This document shows positions 16,853 to 24,670 of a DNA stretch of 48,058 bases, one piece after another. Origin of the DNA: Glycomyces dulcitolivorans (GTDB lineage: Bacteria; Actinomycetota; Actinomycetes; Mycobacteriales; Micromonosporaceae); assembly GCF_003265355.1 (NCBI RefSeq), contig NZ_QFRW01000322.1, forward strand, positions 1 through 48,058. The letters run 5' to 3'. The notes below the pieces were generated by a model. The model searched no databases and was not told where the DNA came from. It worked only from the letters and a program-made list of their open reading frames with translations. Numbering within the stretch: the stretch's first letter is position 1; the number at the start of each line of letters is the position of its first letter. Both the position numbers and the translations under genes were made by a program.

Positions 16853-18346
16853 TCAGTCCCTGCCGGTCTCGCCCAGCCAGCGCGCCAGCCGCCCGGCCCG
16901 CGCGAGGGCCGTCAGGCGCTGCTCGGTCGCCTCGCGCAGCTTCGGCGTCGTCACCACGATGAGCTGGTCGCCCGACCGCAGCCGGTCGGCTTTGGCGGGC
17001 ACGAACAGCCGGTCGACGCGCACCACCCCGGCGATCGCGCTCCCTTCCGGCAGCCGCAGCTCGAATATCCGGATGCCCGCCAGCCCCGACCCTTTCGGGA
17101 CGGTGATCGTCAGGACCTCGCCGTCGACCGCGTCCAAAGGCGCCGTCTCGATGTCGACCTCCTGGACCACTCCGGCCCGCGCCAGTCCGAGGCGCTTGGC
17201 CACCCACGGCAGCGTCGGGCTCTGGAACAGCGTGAACACCACCACGAGGATGAACACCAGGTCCCACAGCGACTGCGCGCCAGGCAAATGCTCGGAGCGC
17301 GGGATCGTCGCCAGGACGATCGGCACCGCCCCGCGCAGGCCCGCCCACGACAGCAGCGCCTTCTCCTTGCCGGAGAACCGGAACGGGATGAGGCACAGCC
17401 ACACCGAGACCGGCCGCGCCACGAACGTCAGCACCGCGCCCAGCAGCAGCGCCGGCAGCAGCATGTGGATGAGGTTGTCCGGGGACGCCAGCAGCCCCAG
17501 CATCACGAACATGCCCAGCTGCGCCACCCAGCCCAGCCCGCTGGCGAACGACTGCGTCGCCGCCCGGTGCGGCAGGTGCGAGTTCCCCAGCACCAGCGCC
17601 GCCAGGTACGCCGCGATGAACCCCGACGCGTGCAGCGTCCCCGCCGCCGCGAACGCCGCCATCCCCAGGCTGAACACGGCGAGGGGGTACAACCCAGACA
17701 CCGGCAGCGCGAGCCGCCGCAGCAGCCACGCCCCGCCGAAGCCCACGACCAGGCCGATCACCGATCCGGCCGCCAGCTCCCACACCAGCAGCCCCACCAG
17801 CTCGAACGTGTTCGGCAGCCCCTCCGCGGCCGAGAACGCCAGCACGAGGATCACCGCGGGCGCGTCGTTGAACCCCGACTCCGCCTCCAGGGTCCCGCTG
17901 AGCCGCTTGGGAAGCCCCACCCCGCGCAGCTCCGAGAACACCGCCGCCGCATCGGTCGACGCCAGCACCGCGCCCATGACCAGGGCCGTCTGCCACTCGA
18001 ACCCGAGCAGGTAGTGCGCCCCCAGCGCCGTCACCGTCACCGACACGCCCACGCCGAACGTCGCCAGCATCGACGCCGGCGCCAGCTGCCCCGAGATCGC
18101 CCGCCACCGCGTCGACAGGCCGCCCTCGATCAGGATCAGCGCCAGCGCGAACGTCCCCAGCACCTGCGCCAACTCGAAGTCCTCGAACGGGATCCCCACC
18201 CCGTCCTCGCCCAGCACCATCCCCACCGCCAGGAACACCAGCAGCGCCGGCAGCCCCAGCCGGTGGGTCGCGCGGATGGCCGCGATGGAGACGAGCACGG
18301 TGACGCAGCCGATGAGCACAACGAGGTACAGCTGGGGCAACGTCAC
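16853..18346 (-). CDS. K+/H+ (or Na+/H+) antiporter of the NhaP2/CvrA type
   Basis: A 497-residue CPA1-family transporter. About 12-13 membrane segments occupy residues 1-390. The ion-site motif STDAAAVFSEL (about 129-139) and ESGFNDAPAVILV (about 155-167) mark the unwound core helices; the ND pair is typical of electroneutral exchangers. Residues about 408-485 form a cytosolic TrkA-C regulatory domain (GSAIAGVVRVDRLFVP, GDQLIVV). It exports cytoplasmic K+ or Na+ in exchange for protons. GTG 18346 lies 6 nt after a TAAGCT -10, so it is leaderless and divergent from the HIT gene with only 72 nt between. The lipoprotein gene follows after 41 nt. Confidence 0.88.
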   Translation of the reverse strand: MTLPQLYLVVLIGCVTVLVSIAAIRATHRLGLPALLVFLAVGMVLGEDGVGIPFEDFELAQVLGTFALALILIEGGLSTRWRAISGQLAPASMLATFGVGVSVTVTALGAHYLLGFEWQTALVMGAVLASTDAAAVFSELRGVGLPKRLSGTLEAESGFNDAPAVILVLAFSAAEGLPNTFELVGLLVWELAAGSVIGLVVGFGGAWLLRRLALPVSGLYPLAVFSLGMAAFAAAGTLHASGFIAAYLAALVLGNSHLPHRAATQSFASGLGWVAQLGMFVMLGLLASPDNLIHMLLPALLLGAVLTFVARPVSVWLCLIPFRFSGKEKALLSWAGLRGAVPIVLATIPRSEHLPGAQSLWDLVFILVVVFTLFQSPTLPWVAKRLGLARAGVVQEVDIETAPLDAVDGEVLTITVPKGSGLAGIRIFELRLPEGSAIAGVVRVDRLFVPAKADRLRSGDQLIVVTTPKLREATEQRLTALARAGRLARWLGETGRD

Positions 18347-18352
18347 GTCCGG

Positions 18353-18358
18353 AGCTTA
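18353..18358 (-). promoter_or_regulatory. -10 element of the antiporter gene, leaderless geometry
   Basis: Minus-strand TAAGCT, then 6 nt, then the GTG at 18346. No ribosome site is visible. The divergent HIT promoter is 50 nt away. Confidence 0.4.
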
Positions 18359-18406
18359 TCCGAGGTGGAGTGTCCCGGGGATTTCGTCGCATTACCGCTT
18401 TCCGAC

Positions 18407-18412
18407 TAGGAT
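18407..18412 (+). promoter_or_regulatory. -10 element of the HIT gene, leaderless geometry
   Basis: CTAGGATCGTCCC then GTG at 18419: TAGGAT is exactly 6 nt before the start codon. This is the same arrangement as at the SSI and sigma-factor genes. Confidence 0.6.
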
Positions 18413-18418
18413 CGTCCC

Positions 18419-18964
18419 GTGGAAGAGCGCGAAGGCGAAGGCGTCGGCGTCCCCGACGGGTACCAGCGGCTGTGGACGCCGCACCGCATGGCCTACATCC
18501 AAGGGGAGGGCAAGCCCACCGGCGACGACGCCGACATCGAGGGCTGCCCCTTCTGCGAGATCCCCAAGCTCGACGACCGCGACGGCAACATCGTCGCCCG
18601 CGGCCAGACGATGTTCGTGGTGCTCAACAAGTACCCCTACAACTCCGGCCACCTCATGGTCGTCCCCTTCCGGCACGTCCCCGACTACACCGACCTCGAC
18701 ACCGACGAGATCCTGGAGATGGGCCTGCTCACCCAGCGCGCCATGGCCGTCCTGCGCTCCGCGCTCGGCGCCCACGGGTTCAACATCGGCATGAACCAGG
18801 GCCAGGTCGCCGGCGCCGGCATCGCCGGGCACCTCCACCAGCACATCGTCCCCCGCTGGGGCGGGGACGCGAACTTCATGCCCATCATCGGCCGCACCAA
18901 GACCCTCCCGCAGTACCTCGCCGACACCCGCGACCAACTCGCGGCCGCATGGGAGCGGGTGTGA
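18419..18964 (+). CDS. HIT-family nucleotide hydrolase/phosphorylase (Ap4A phosphorylase-like)
   Basis: A 181-residue HIT protein. The catalytic triad motif GHLHQHIVPRW has histidines 138, 140 and 142, and the upstream NSGHLMVVPFRHV strand is conserved. CPFCEI at 43-48 is a possible metal-binding pair. By position (thrS, HIT, pgsA, acyltransferase, pimA) it corresponds to mycobacterial Rv2613c, described as a diadenosine tetraphosphate phosphorylase. It cleaves dinucleoside polyphosphates in the cytoplasm. The N-terminal WTPHRMAYIQG is shared with that subgroup. The GTG start follows a CTAGGAT -10 by 6 nt, so the transcript is probably leaderless. A gap of 114 nt with a weak TAGAGT separates it from pgsA. 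Confidence 0.92.
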   Translation: MEEREGEGVGVPDGYQRLWTPHRMAYIQGEGKPTGDDADIEGCPFCEIPKLDDRDGNIVARGQTMFVVLNKYPYNSGHLMVVPFRHVPDYTDLDTDEILEMGLLTQRAMAVLRSALGAHGFNIGMNQGQVAGAGIAGHLHQHIVPRWGGDANFMPIIGRTKTLPQYLADTRDQLAAAWERV

Positions 18965-19078
18965 CCGCTCCGGCACGATTAGAGTCGAAGGCACAGCCCC
19001 CGCACCGGCCGGCCGGGACGGGCGCCGCACCCACTTGCCCGAACACCCACTTGGGCGCTGCCGAGAAACCAGGAGACC

Positions 19079-19708
19079 ATGGCGAAGTTCCTTCGGACCT
19101 CCGGCCGAGCGGGCGTACGCCGCTACGTCGACGCCGCCGCGAGGCTCCTCATCCGCGTCGGCGTGTCCGCCAACGCCGTCACCATCACCGGCACCGCGAT
19201 CGTGGTCGCCGCCTCCCTCACCCTGCTCTCGCAGGGCCACCTGCTCTCCGGGCTCATCGTCATCGGCCTGTCGGTGTTCACCGACATGTTCGACGGCGCC
19301 ATCGCCCGCGTCAACGGCACCACCAGCCGCTTCGGCGCCCTCCTCGACTCGGTCTGCGACCGGCTCGCCGACGGCGCGATCTTCGCGAGCCTCGCCTACC
19401 TCCTGCTCGCCCAGGACCGCTTCCTCGGCGCCGCGCTGGCGCTGACGGCGCTGGTCGTGGGCCAGGTCGTCTCGTACGTGAAGGCCCGCGCCGAGTCCCT
19501 GGGCATCGAGTGCAACGTCGGGATCGCCGAGCGCCCCGAGCGCCTGATCCTCGCCGGGGTCGCGGTCCTCGCCGAGGTCTTCGGGGTCCCGTTCGCGCTG
19601 GAGGCCGGCATGGGCCTGCTCGCGGTGCTCTCCTCGATCACCGTGGTGCAGCGGCTCGTCCACTCCCGCGCGGCCTTCGCGGCCGGCGAGGAGCGCGTCG
19701 ATGCCTGA
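19079..19708 (+). CDS. pgsA: Phosphatidylinositol phosphate synthase (CDP-alcohol phosphatidyltransferase)
   Basis: A 209-residue membrane enzyme with the full CDP-alcohol motif D69-x2-D72-G73-x2-A76-R77-x8-G86-x3-D90-x3-D94. It has about six membrane segments. It joins CDP-diacylglycerol and inositol-1-phosphate to make PI-phosphate, the precursor of phosphatidylinositol mannosides. The ATG at 19079 has AGGAG 4 nt upstream. It is the first of three overlapping genes (pgsA-patA-pimA) that act successively in the same lipid pathway at the cytoplasmic membrane; its stop overlaps the next start by 8 nt. Confidence 0.93.
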   Translation: MAKFLRTSGRAGVRRYVDAAARLLIRVGVSANAVTITGTAIVVAASLTLLSQGHLLSGLIVIGLSVFTDMFDGAIARVNGTTSRFGALLDSVCDRLADGAIFASLAYLLLAQDRFLGAALALTALVVGQVVSYVKARAESLGIECNVGIAERPERLILAGVAVLAEVFGVPFALEAGMGLLAVLSSITVVQRLVHSRAAFAAGEERVDA

Positions 19709-20591
19709 GCGCCTGACCGAGTTCGCCTACCTGGCGGCCTGGCGGGGCGTGCGGCTCCTGCCCGAGTCCGCGGCGTACGGCCTGAGCAGGCGCTTCGCCG
19801 ACCGGGCGGCGCGAAAGAACGGCCGCGGCGTGCAGCAGCTGCGCAGGAACCTCGCCCGGGTCGTCGGCGGCGAACCCGACGAGGACCTCGTCCGCCGGGC
19901 GATGCGCTCGTACGCCCGGTACTGGATCGAGGCGTTCCGGCTGCCGTCGATGGACGACGCGCACCTCCAGCGCCGCTTCGAGATGATCGGCTGGGACCCG
20001 GTGCACGCCCGCTCCGAGCAGGGCCTGGGCTCGGTCATCGCGCTGCCGCACTGCGGGAACTGGGACCTCGCCGGCGCCTGGGCCACCCGCATCGCGGGCG
20101 ACCCGGTCACCACGGTCGCCGAGCGGTTGAAACCCGAAGGGGTCTACCGGCGGTTCCTCGAATACCGCGAGTCCCTGGGGATGCACATCATCCCGACCTC
20201 CGGCGGCGACCGCAACCCCCAAGCGGCCCTTGGCGAAGCACTGAACGCCGGGCACGTGGCGGCGCTGGTCGCCGACCGCGACCTGGGCCGCTCGGGCACC
20301 GAGGTGAAGTTCTTCGGGGAGGCCACGACGTTCCCGTCGGGCCCGGCGCTGCTGGCGATCCGCAACCGGGTCGACCTGTTCACCGCCGCGATCCACTACG
20401 AGGACGACCGGGCGGTCTGCCGCATCTCCGGGCCCGTGGACACCGGAACCGGGTCGCTGCGCGAGCGCCTGGCGTCCACCACGCAGCGCGTCGCCGACGC
20501 GTTCGAGGAGGGCATCCGCGCCCACCCGGCGGACTGGCACATGCTCCAGCGGTTCTGGACCGCCGATTTCCAGCCCCCGCCGGCGACCTGA
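19701..20591 (+). CDS. Phosphatidylinositol mannoside acyltransferase (PatA-like)
   Basis: A 296-residue lysophospholipid-acyltransferase family protein. The catalytic HxxxxD is LPHCGNWD (His117, Asp122). Further conserved blocks are ADRDLGRSGTEVKFFGE and a C-terminal PADWHMLQRFW. It transfers a palmitoyl-type chain onto the mannose of PIM at the inner face of the membrane. The ATG sits inside the last codons of pgsA, and the stop overlaps the pimA ATG by one base, so the three genes are translationally coupled. Order and neighbours match mycobacterial Rv2611c. Confidence 0.9.
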   Translation: MPERLTEFAYLAAWRGVRLLPESAAYGLSRRFADRAARKNGRGVQQLRRNLARVVGGEPDEDLVRRAMRSYARYWIEAFRLPSMDDAHLQRRFEMIGWDPVHARSEQGLGSVIALPHCGNWDLAGAWATRIAGDPVTTVAERLKPEGVYRRFLEYRESLGMHIIPTSGGDRNPQAALGEALNAGHVAALVADRDLGRSGTEVKFFGEATTFPSGPALLAIRNRVDLFTAAIHYEDDRAVCRISGPVDTGTGSLRERLASTTQRVADAFEEGIRAHPADWHMLQRFWTADFQPPPAT

Positions 20592-21715
20592 TGGGGGACC
20601 TGCGGATCGGGATCGTCTCCCCGTACTCCTTCGACGTCCCCGGCGGCGTCCAGTTCCACATCCGCGACCTGGCCGAGACCCTCATCGACGCCGGGCACGA
20701 CGTCTCGGTCCTGGCCCCGGCCACCGAGACCGAGGGCCTGCCGGACTTCGTCGTCTCCGGCGGCAAGGCCGTCGCGGTGCCCTACAACGGGTCGATCGCG
20801 CGACTGGCGTTCGGGCCCATGTCGGCCGCGCGGGTCCGCAAGTGGTGCAACGAGGGCGGCTTCGACGTCATCCACGTCCACGAGCCGCTCACGCCGAGCC
20901 TGTCGTGCCTGGCCGTGCTCAACGCCCGCTGCCCGGTGGTGGCGACCTTCCACACCGCGATGACCCGCTCGCGGATGCTCGCGGCTGGCAAGCACATGGC
21001 CCAGCTGGTCCTGGAGAGCCTCTCGGCGCGGATCGCCGTCAGCGCCTACGCGCGCAAAGTGCAGGTCGAGCACCTCGGCGGCGGCGCCGTGGAGATCCCC
21101 AACGGCGTCCCGGTCGCCTTCTACCGCAAGGCCGCCCCGCTCGCGGACAAGCCCGAGGGCCCCACGATCGGGTTCATGGGCCGCTTCACCGAGCCCCGCA
21201 AGGGCTTCCCGATCCTGCGCGAGGCCTTCGCGCGCCTCGCCGCCGACCGCCCCGACCTGCACCTGCTCGTCGTCGGCCGCGGCGACCCCGAAGCGGCCGT
21301 CGCGGGCCTCGACCCCGAGATCGCCTCCCGCATCCGCTTCCTCGGCGCCGTCTCCGACGAGGAGAAGGCCTCCATGCTCGCCGGCGTCGACCTGTACGTC
21401 GCCCCCAACACCGGCGGCGAGTCCTTCGGGATGGTCCTGACCGAGGCCATGGCCGCGGGCACCTGCGTGCTCGCCAGCGACATCGAGGCGTTCCGCTCGG
21501 TCCTGGACGACGGCCGGTCGGGGGAGCTGTTCGCCGTCGGCGACGCCGCCGACCTCGCCGCGAAGGCCGGGCGGCTCCTGGACGGGCCCGCACTTCGTAC
21601 GGCGTACGTCGAGCGCGCGAACGAGTGGGTCAAGCGCTACGACTGGCCCGAGGTCGCCGCGCGTCTGCTGGAGGTCTACCGGGCCGCGATCGAGGCCGGC
21701 GCGGAAAGACGCTGA
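20591..21715 (+). CDS. pimA: Phosphatidyl-myo-inositol alpha-mannosyltransferase (GT4)
   Basis: A 374-residue GT-B glycosyltransferase. The N-terminal PYSFDVPGGVQFHIRDLAE carries the glycine loop that contacts GDP-mannose phosphate; HVHEPLTPSLS and the acceptor-site ATFHTAMTRSR follow. The C-terminal GT4 domain has GFMGRFTEPRKGFPILREAF and the EX7E motif ESFGMVLTE (ESFGMVLTEAMAAGT region, about residues 276-290). It adds the first mannose to phosphatidylinositol at the cytoplasmic membrane. It is last gene of the pgsA-patA-pimA operon, starting on the final base of the patA stop. Confidence 0.93.
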   Translation: MGDLRIGIVSPYSFDVPGGVQFHIRDLAETLIDAGHDVSVLAPATETEGLPDFVVSGGKAVAVPYNGSIARLAFGPMSAARVRKWCNEGGFDVIHVHEPLTPSLSCLAVLNARCPVVATFHTAMTRSRMLAAGKHMAQLVLESLSARIAVSAYARKVQVEHLGGGAVEIPNGVPVAFYRKAAPLADKPEGPTIGFMGRFTEPRKGFPILREAFARLAADRPDLHLLVVGRGDPEAAVAGLDPEIASRIRFLGAVSDEEKASMLAGVDLYVAPNTGGESFGMVLTEAMAAGTCVLASDIEAFRSVLDDGRSGELFAVGDAADLAAKAGRLLDGPALRTAYVERANEWVKRYDWPEVAARLLEVYRAAIEAGAERR

Positions 21716-21726
21716 GTGCCCGACTC

Positions 21727-21755
21727 TTTACTCAACGTCACAACGGGTCCATAAT
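21727..21755 (+). promoter_or_regulatory. Sigma-A-like promoter of the SPW-repeat gene
   Basis: TTTACT (21727-21732), a 17-nt spacer and CATAAT (21750-21755). The predicted start near 21762 gives a 5' leader of about 60 nt to the ATG at 21821. Confidence 0.5.
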
Positions 21756-21820
21756 GTGAGTAGCGGTCCGCGTATTCCCGTGCAGCCGCACGCGCGCGGA
21801 CCGGACGGAGGGCAGTCGGT

Positions 21821-22264
21821 ATGGCCGATGTCTCGCACCGCGGTGATCTCACCACTCACCCGGACGTCCACGAAATGCGAGCCCGCTACGACAAGATGCT
21901 CGGCCGAAGGGATGTGGCGCTCATCGACGCGCCGGTCTTCCTCGTCGGCCTCTACTGCGTGATCTCCCCGTGGGTGGTCGGATTCTCGGCCGCACAGCCG
22001 GAGTTCGCGACGCACAACCTCATCATGGGCATCGCGATCGGCATGCTCGCACTCGGATTCACCATCGCGCCCGAGCGCATGTACGGCATGAGCTGGGCCA
22101 TGTGCGCGGTCGGCATCTGGCTGGCGGTCTCGCCCTGGGTGCTCATCACCAATCCGGACATGGGTCTGGCCTGGAGCAACGTCATCGTCGGCGCTTTGAC
22201 GTTCCTGCTCGGACTCATGGCCGCCTGGCAGGTCCGCGGCGCGCGCGAAGGAGGCGAGGCGTAA
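21821..22264 (+). CDS. SPW-repeat membrane protein
   Basis: A 147-residue protein with four membrane segments arranged as two copies of the SPW repeat. The signature triplet occurs at residues 49-51 (VISPWVVGF) and 104-106 (AVSPWVLIT), each at the end of a hydrophobic helix. The 30-residue cytoplasmic N-terminus is charged. SPW proteins are common in actinomycetes and have no established biochemical role. It is transcribed alone, from its own promoter at 21727-21755 to the perfect hairpin at 22289-22318. An unrelated frame reading through the same region is not supported. Confidence 0.8.
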   Translation: MADVSHRGDLTTHPDVHEMRARYDKMLGRRDVALIDAPVFLVGLYCVISPWVVGFSAAQPEFATHNLIMGIAIGMLALGFTIAPERMYGMSWAMCAVGIWLAVSPWVLITNPDMGLAWSNVIVGALTFLLGLMAAWQVRGAREGGEA

Positions 22265-22288
22265 CACCGCTGTCCTTGCAGCCGAACG

Positions 22289-22318
22289 CGGCAGCGGCCG
22301 GAACTCCGGCCGCTGCCG
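22289..22318 (+). terminator. Terminator after the SPW-repeat gene
   Basis: A perfect 13-bp stem: CGGCAGCGGCCGG (22289-22301), loop AACT and its complement (22306-22318). It sits 24 nt after the SPW stop and 9 nt before the -10 of the next gene. Confidence 0.85.
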
Positions 22319-22326
22319 TATGCCCG

Positions 22327-22332
22327 TACGAT
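22327..22332 (+). promoter_or_regulatory. -10 element of the LemA-like gene, leaderless geometry
   Basis: TACGAT then 7 nt then ATG at 22340. This supports 22340, rather than the ATG at 22331 that overlaps the -10, as the real start. Confidence 0.4.
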
Positions 22333-22339
22333 GACACCG

Positions 22340-22819
22340 ATGTGGTGGCTGGCGGTGCTCGTGACGGTCGTGGCCGTTGCGGGCGCCTACGCGACCTGGA
22401 CGGTCGCGCGGGTCGAACGCCTGCACCGCCGCGCCCGCGCCGCCGAGACCGCGCTCATCGCCAAGCTCGACGACCGCGCCGAGACCGTCCTCAAGTTCGT
22501 CGGCAACCCCGGCTTCGAAGCGGTCGTGGCCCTCGCGCTCTCCGTCGTGGCCGTCCCCGCCGCCACCCAGCGCCAGCGCGAACTGCGCGAGTACGCCGAG
22601 AACGACCTCACCCACGCCCTGCGCGAGCTCTCGCGCAACCCGGTCTGGACCGACGACCTCGAATCGGCCAACCGCCGCGTCGCCCTGGCCCGCCAGATCC
22701 ACACCGACTTCGTGCGCGACGCCGTCGCCTCCCGGTCCCTGCGCGTGGCCGTCCTGCTGCGCCTGCAACACCGTCTTCCCCGCCCGGAATACTGGGACAT
22801 CGACGACCCCGTGCATTGA
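22340..22819 (+). CDS. Small membrane-anchored LemA-like protein of unknown function
   Basis: A 159-residue protein with one N-terminal membrane segment (about residues 1-22, WWLAVLVTVVAVAGAYA) and a helical cytosolic part rich in Arg, Glu and Ala. The organisation (single helix, then RVERLHRRARAAETALIAKLDDRAE and a long helical bundle ending in RPEYWDIDDP) resembles LemA-type proteins, which begin the same way with a region that staggers helices after the membrane. The match is weak. It precedes pdxS by about 100 nt on the same strand but pdxS has its own -10. The function is not known. Confidence 0.6.
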   Translation: MWWLAVLVTVVAVAGAYATWTVARVERLHRRARAAETALIAKLDDRAETVLKFVGNPGFEAVVALALSVVAVPAATQRQRELREYAENDLTHALRELSRNPVWTDDLESANRRVALARQIHTDFVRDAVASRSLRVAVLLRLQHRLPRPEYWDIDDPVH

Positions 22820-22873
22820 CCGCTCACCCGCCCTCCGCTTTGTATCAACGGGCTTGTGAGGTCCGTCGCGGCG

Positions 22874-22879
22874 TAGAAT
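22874..22879 (+). promoter_or_regulatory. -10 element upstream of pdxS
   Basis: TAGAAT at 22874-22879, about 37 nt before the pdxS ATG. A -35 at the correct distance is not clear. Confidence 0.4.
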
Positions 22880-22916
22880 CGGCCAGGTCAGCACCCCTGA
22901 AGCCCGACGTACCCAG

Positions 22917-23837
22917 ATGGAGCCGGTGACCGTGTCAGAGACCCAGAAGACCGAGGCCGAGGTCGGGACCGCCCGCGTCAAGCGCGGCATGGCCGACATG
23001 CTGAAAGGCGGCGTCATCATGGACGTCGTCACCCCCGAGCAGGCCAGGATCGCCGAGGACGCCGGGGCCGTCGCGGTCATGGCGCTCGAACGCGTCCCCG
23101 CGGACATCCGCGCGGAGGGCGGCGTCTCCCGCATGTCCGACCCCGACATGATCGACGGCATCATCGAGGCCGTGTCGATCCCGGTCATGGCCAAGGCCCG
23201 CATCGGCCACTTCACCGAGGCCGCGGTCCTGGAGTCCCTCGGGGTCGACTACGTCGACGAGTCCGAGGTCCTCACCCCCGCCGACGAGGCCAACCACATC
23301 GACAAGTGGAAGTACAACGTGCCGTTCGTGTGCGGCGCGACCAACCTCGGCGAGGCCCTGCGCCGCATCGCCGAGGGCGCGGCCATGATCCGCTCCAAGG
23401 GCGAGGCCGGGACCGGCAACGTCGTCGAGGCCACCCGCCACATGCGCCAGATCCGCCAGGACATCGGCCGCCTGCGGATCCTCGACGAGACCGAGCTGTA
23501 CGCCGCCGCCAAGGAACTCCGTGCGCCGTACGAGCTCGTCGCCGAGGTCGCCAAGCTCGGGAAGCTCCCGGTCGTGCTCTTCACCGCCGGCGGCATCGCC
23601 ACCCCCGCGGACGCGGCCATGATGATGCAGCTGGGCGCTGAGGGCGTCTTCGTCGGCTCGGGCATCTTCAAGTCCGGCGACCCGGCCAAGCGCGCCGCCG
23701 CGATCGTCAAGGCCACCGCCTTCCACGACGACCCGAAGATCATCGCCGAGGTCTCCCGCGGCCTGGGCGAGGCCATGGTCGGCATCAACGTCGACACCCT
23801 CTCCGAGGAGCAGAAGCTCGCCAAGCGCGGCTGGTAG
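22917..23837 (+). CDS. pdxS: Pyridoxal 5'-phosphate synthase, lyase subunit
   Basis: A 306-residue (beta/alpha)8 enzyme. The two catalytic lysines are K93 (MAKARIGH) and K161 ([10 protein letters not shown]), spaced 68 residues apart exactly as K81 and K149 of Bacillus PdxS; D36 (VIMDVVTP) is also conserved. It makes PLP from ribose 5-phosphate, glyceraldehyde 3-phosphate and ammonia passed from PdxT. The partner pdxT is about 2 kb downstream, separated by four other genes, which is unusual because the pair is normally close. A strong terminator follows. Confidence 0.97.
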   Translation: MEPVTVSETQKTEAEVGTARVKRGMADMLKGGVIMDVVTPEQARIAEDAGAVAVMALERVPADIRAEGGVSRMSDPDMIDGIIEAVSIPVMAKARIGHFTEAAVLESLGVDYVDESEVLTPADEANHIDKWKYNVPFVCGATNLGEALRRIAEGAAMIRSKGEAGTGNVVEATRHMRQIRQDIGRLRILDETELYAAAKELRAPYELVAEVAKLGKLPVVLFTAGGIATPADAAMMMQLGAEGVFVGSGIFKSGDPAKRAAAIVKATAFHDDPKIIAEVSRGLGEAMVGINVDTLSEEQKLAKRGW

Positions 23838-23848
23838 CAGCGCAAGCG

Positions 23849-23880
23849 AAAGGGCCCGGGCATCAAGCCCGGGCCCTTTT
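23849..23880. terminator. Rho-independent terminator after pdxS
   Basis: AAAGGGCCCGGGC (23849-23861) and its complement (23867-23879) around ATCAA, ending in TTTT. It lies between convergent pdxS and the SSI-type gene and can serve both. Confidence 0.92.
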
Positions 23881-23887
23881 CTCGTCG

Positions 23888-24307
23888 CTAGCGTTCGAGG
23901 ATGTCGAAGACGGTCCCGCCGGTGGCGAGCGCGCCTTCGCAGTGGTTGCCGAACCCGCTCTCGTAGTAGACGAACCGGCCCTCCCAGATCCCGAAGCCCT
24001 TGAGGGTCACCGGGGCGTACTCCTTGGTGCAGATCCCGTCGGCCGTTTCGAGGGCGCCGATCTCGCCGTCCACGCCGGTCAGCTGGATGCACGCCTCCTC
24101 GCCGCGCGAGTGCCCCTGCCCGCCCGGGCACGACAGCACCGCGCGCTCGGTCGGGCCGCTCTCGCGGTCGACCTCCAGGTACAGGAACCCGGTCCCGATT
24201 CCGCTGCCGATCCCGGGGTCGACCGGAATCGGATCGGCTTGGGCGGGAGCGGAACCGAGTCCCGCGAAGGCGACCGCGCTCAAGGCGGCGACGGCGAATG
24301 TGCGCAT
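23888..24307 (-). CDS. Secreted subtilisin-inhibitor-like (SSI family) protein
   Basis: A 139-residue exported protein with a signal peptide cleaved after AQA (about residue 24). The mature part follows the Streptomyces subtilisin inhibitor pattern: LEVDRESGPTERAVLSCPGG, EEACIQL, ICTKEYAPV, WEGRFVYYES and NHCEGA. Four cysteines (60, 73, 93, 122) match the two SSI disulfides. Aligning CTKEYAPV with the SSI reactive loop CPMVYDPV places Lys95 at P1, predicting trypsin-like rather than subtilisin-like targets. SSI proteins are extracellular protease inhibitors and transglutaminase substrates. The ATG is 6 nt after CTAGGAT, so the message is probably leaderless. Confidence 0.85.
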   Translation of the reverse strand: MRTFAVAALSAVAFAGLGSAPAQADPIPVDPGIGSGIGTGFLYLEVDRESGPTERAVLSCPGGQGHSRGEEACIQLTGVDGEIGALETADGICTKEYAPVTLKGFGIWEGRFVYYESGFGNHCEGALATGGTVFDILER

Positions 24308-24313
24308 GGGCCG

Positions 24314-24319
24314 ATCCTA
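24314..24319 (-). promoter_or_regulatory. -10 element of the SSI-type gene, leaderless geometry
   Basis: Minus-strand CTAGGATCGGCCC directly precedes the ATG: 6 nt separate TAGGAT from the start codon. Confidence 0.6.
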
Positions 24320-24355
24320 GGAAGCCGACGGGCTCCGGCGCGGCTCCGACACGCC

Positions 24356-24361
24356 TAGTCT
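24356..24361 (+). promoter_or_regulatory. -10 element of the small hypothetical gene at 24368, leaderless geometry
   Basis: TAGTCT then TGGGCC then ATG, i.e. a 6-nt spacing. It is divergent from the SSI promoter; both lie in one 60-nt intergenic region. Confidence 0.5.
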
Positions 24362-24367
24362 TGGGCC

Positions 24368-24670
24368 ATGAACGCAACCGAACTGGACCAGTACCCGACT
24401 CCCGAGCTCCAGAAGCGCGCCTTCGCGCTCGCGCGCGACCGCCGTGACTGGCGGTTCTTCATCGACCTGTTCCGGCACACCCCGACCGCGCTCGAAGCCG
24501 AGGACATCGACCCCGACGTGTCCGAGATCGGCGTCGCCATCGACGACCTGCTCAGCATCTGGCACGAGGGGACCAGGGGCGAGTGGGGCTCGGCCGAGCC
24601 GCTGGCGCGGGCGGCCTTCATCGACTACATCTCCAAACACGGGGACGGCGCCGACGACGGCAGCGACTAG
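24368..24670 (+). CDS. Small acidic hypothetical protein
   Basis: A 100-residue soluble protein, acidic, without signal or membrane segment. It is probably all helical, with YPTPELQKRAFALARDRRDWRFFIDLF at the N-terminus and an acidic tail (HGDGADDGSD). I do not recognise a family. It has its own leaderless-type promoter and its last codon overlaps the stop of the convergent membrane-protein gene by 4 nt. Codon use is normal for the window, so it is probably a real gene. Confidence 0.7.
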   Translation: MNATELDQYPTPELQKRAFALARDRRDWRFFIDLFRHTPTALEAEDIDPDVSEIGVAIDDLLSIWHEGTRGEWGSAEPLARAAFIDYISKHGDGADDGSD

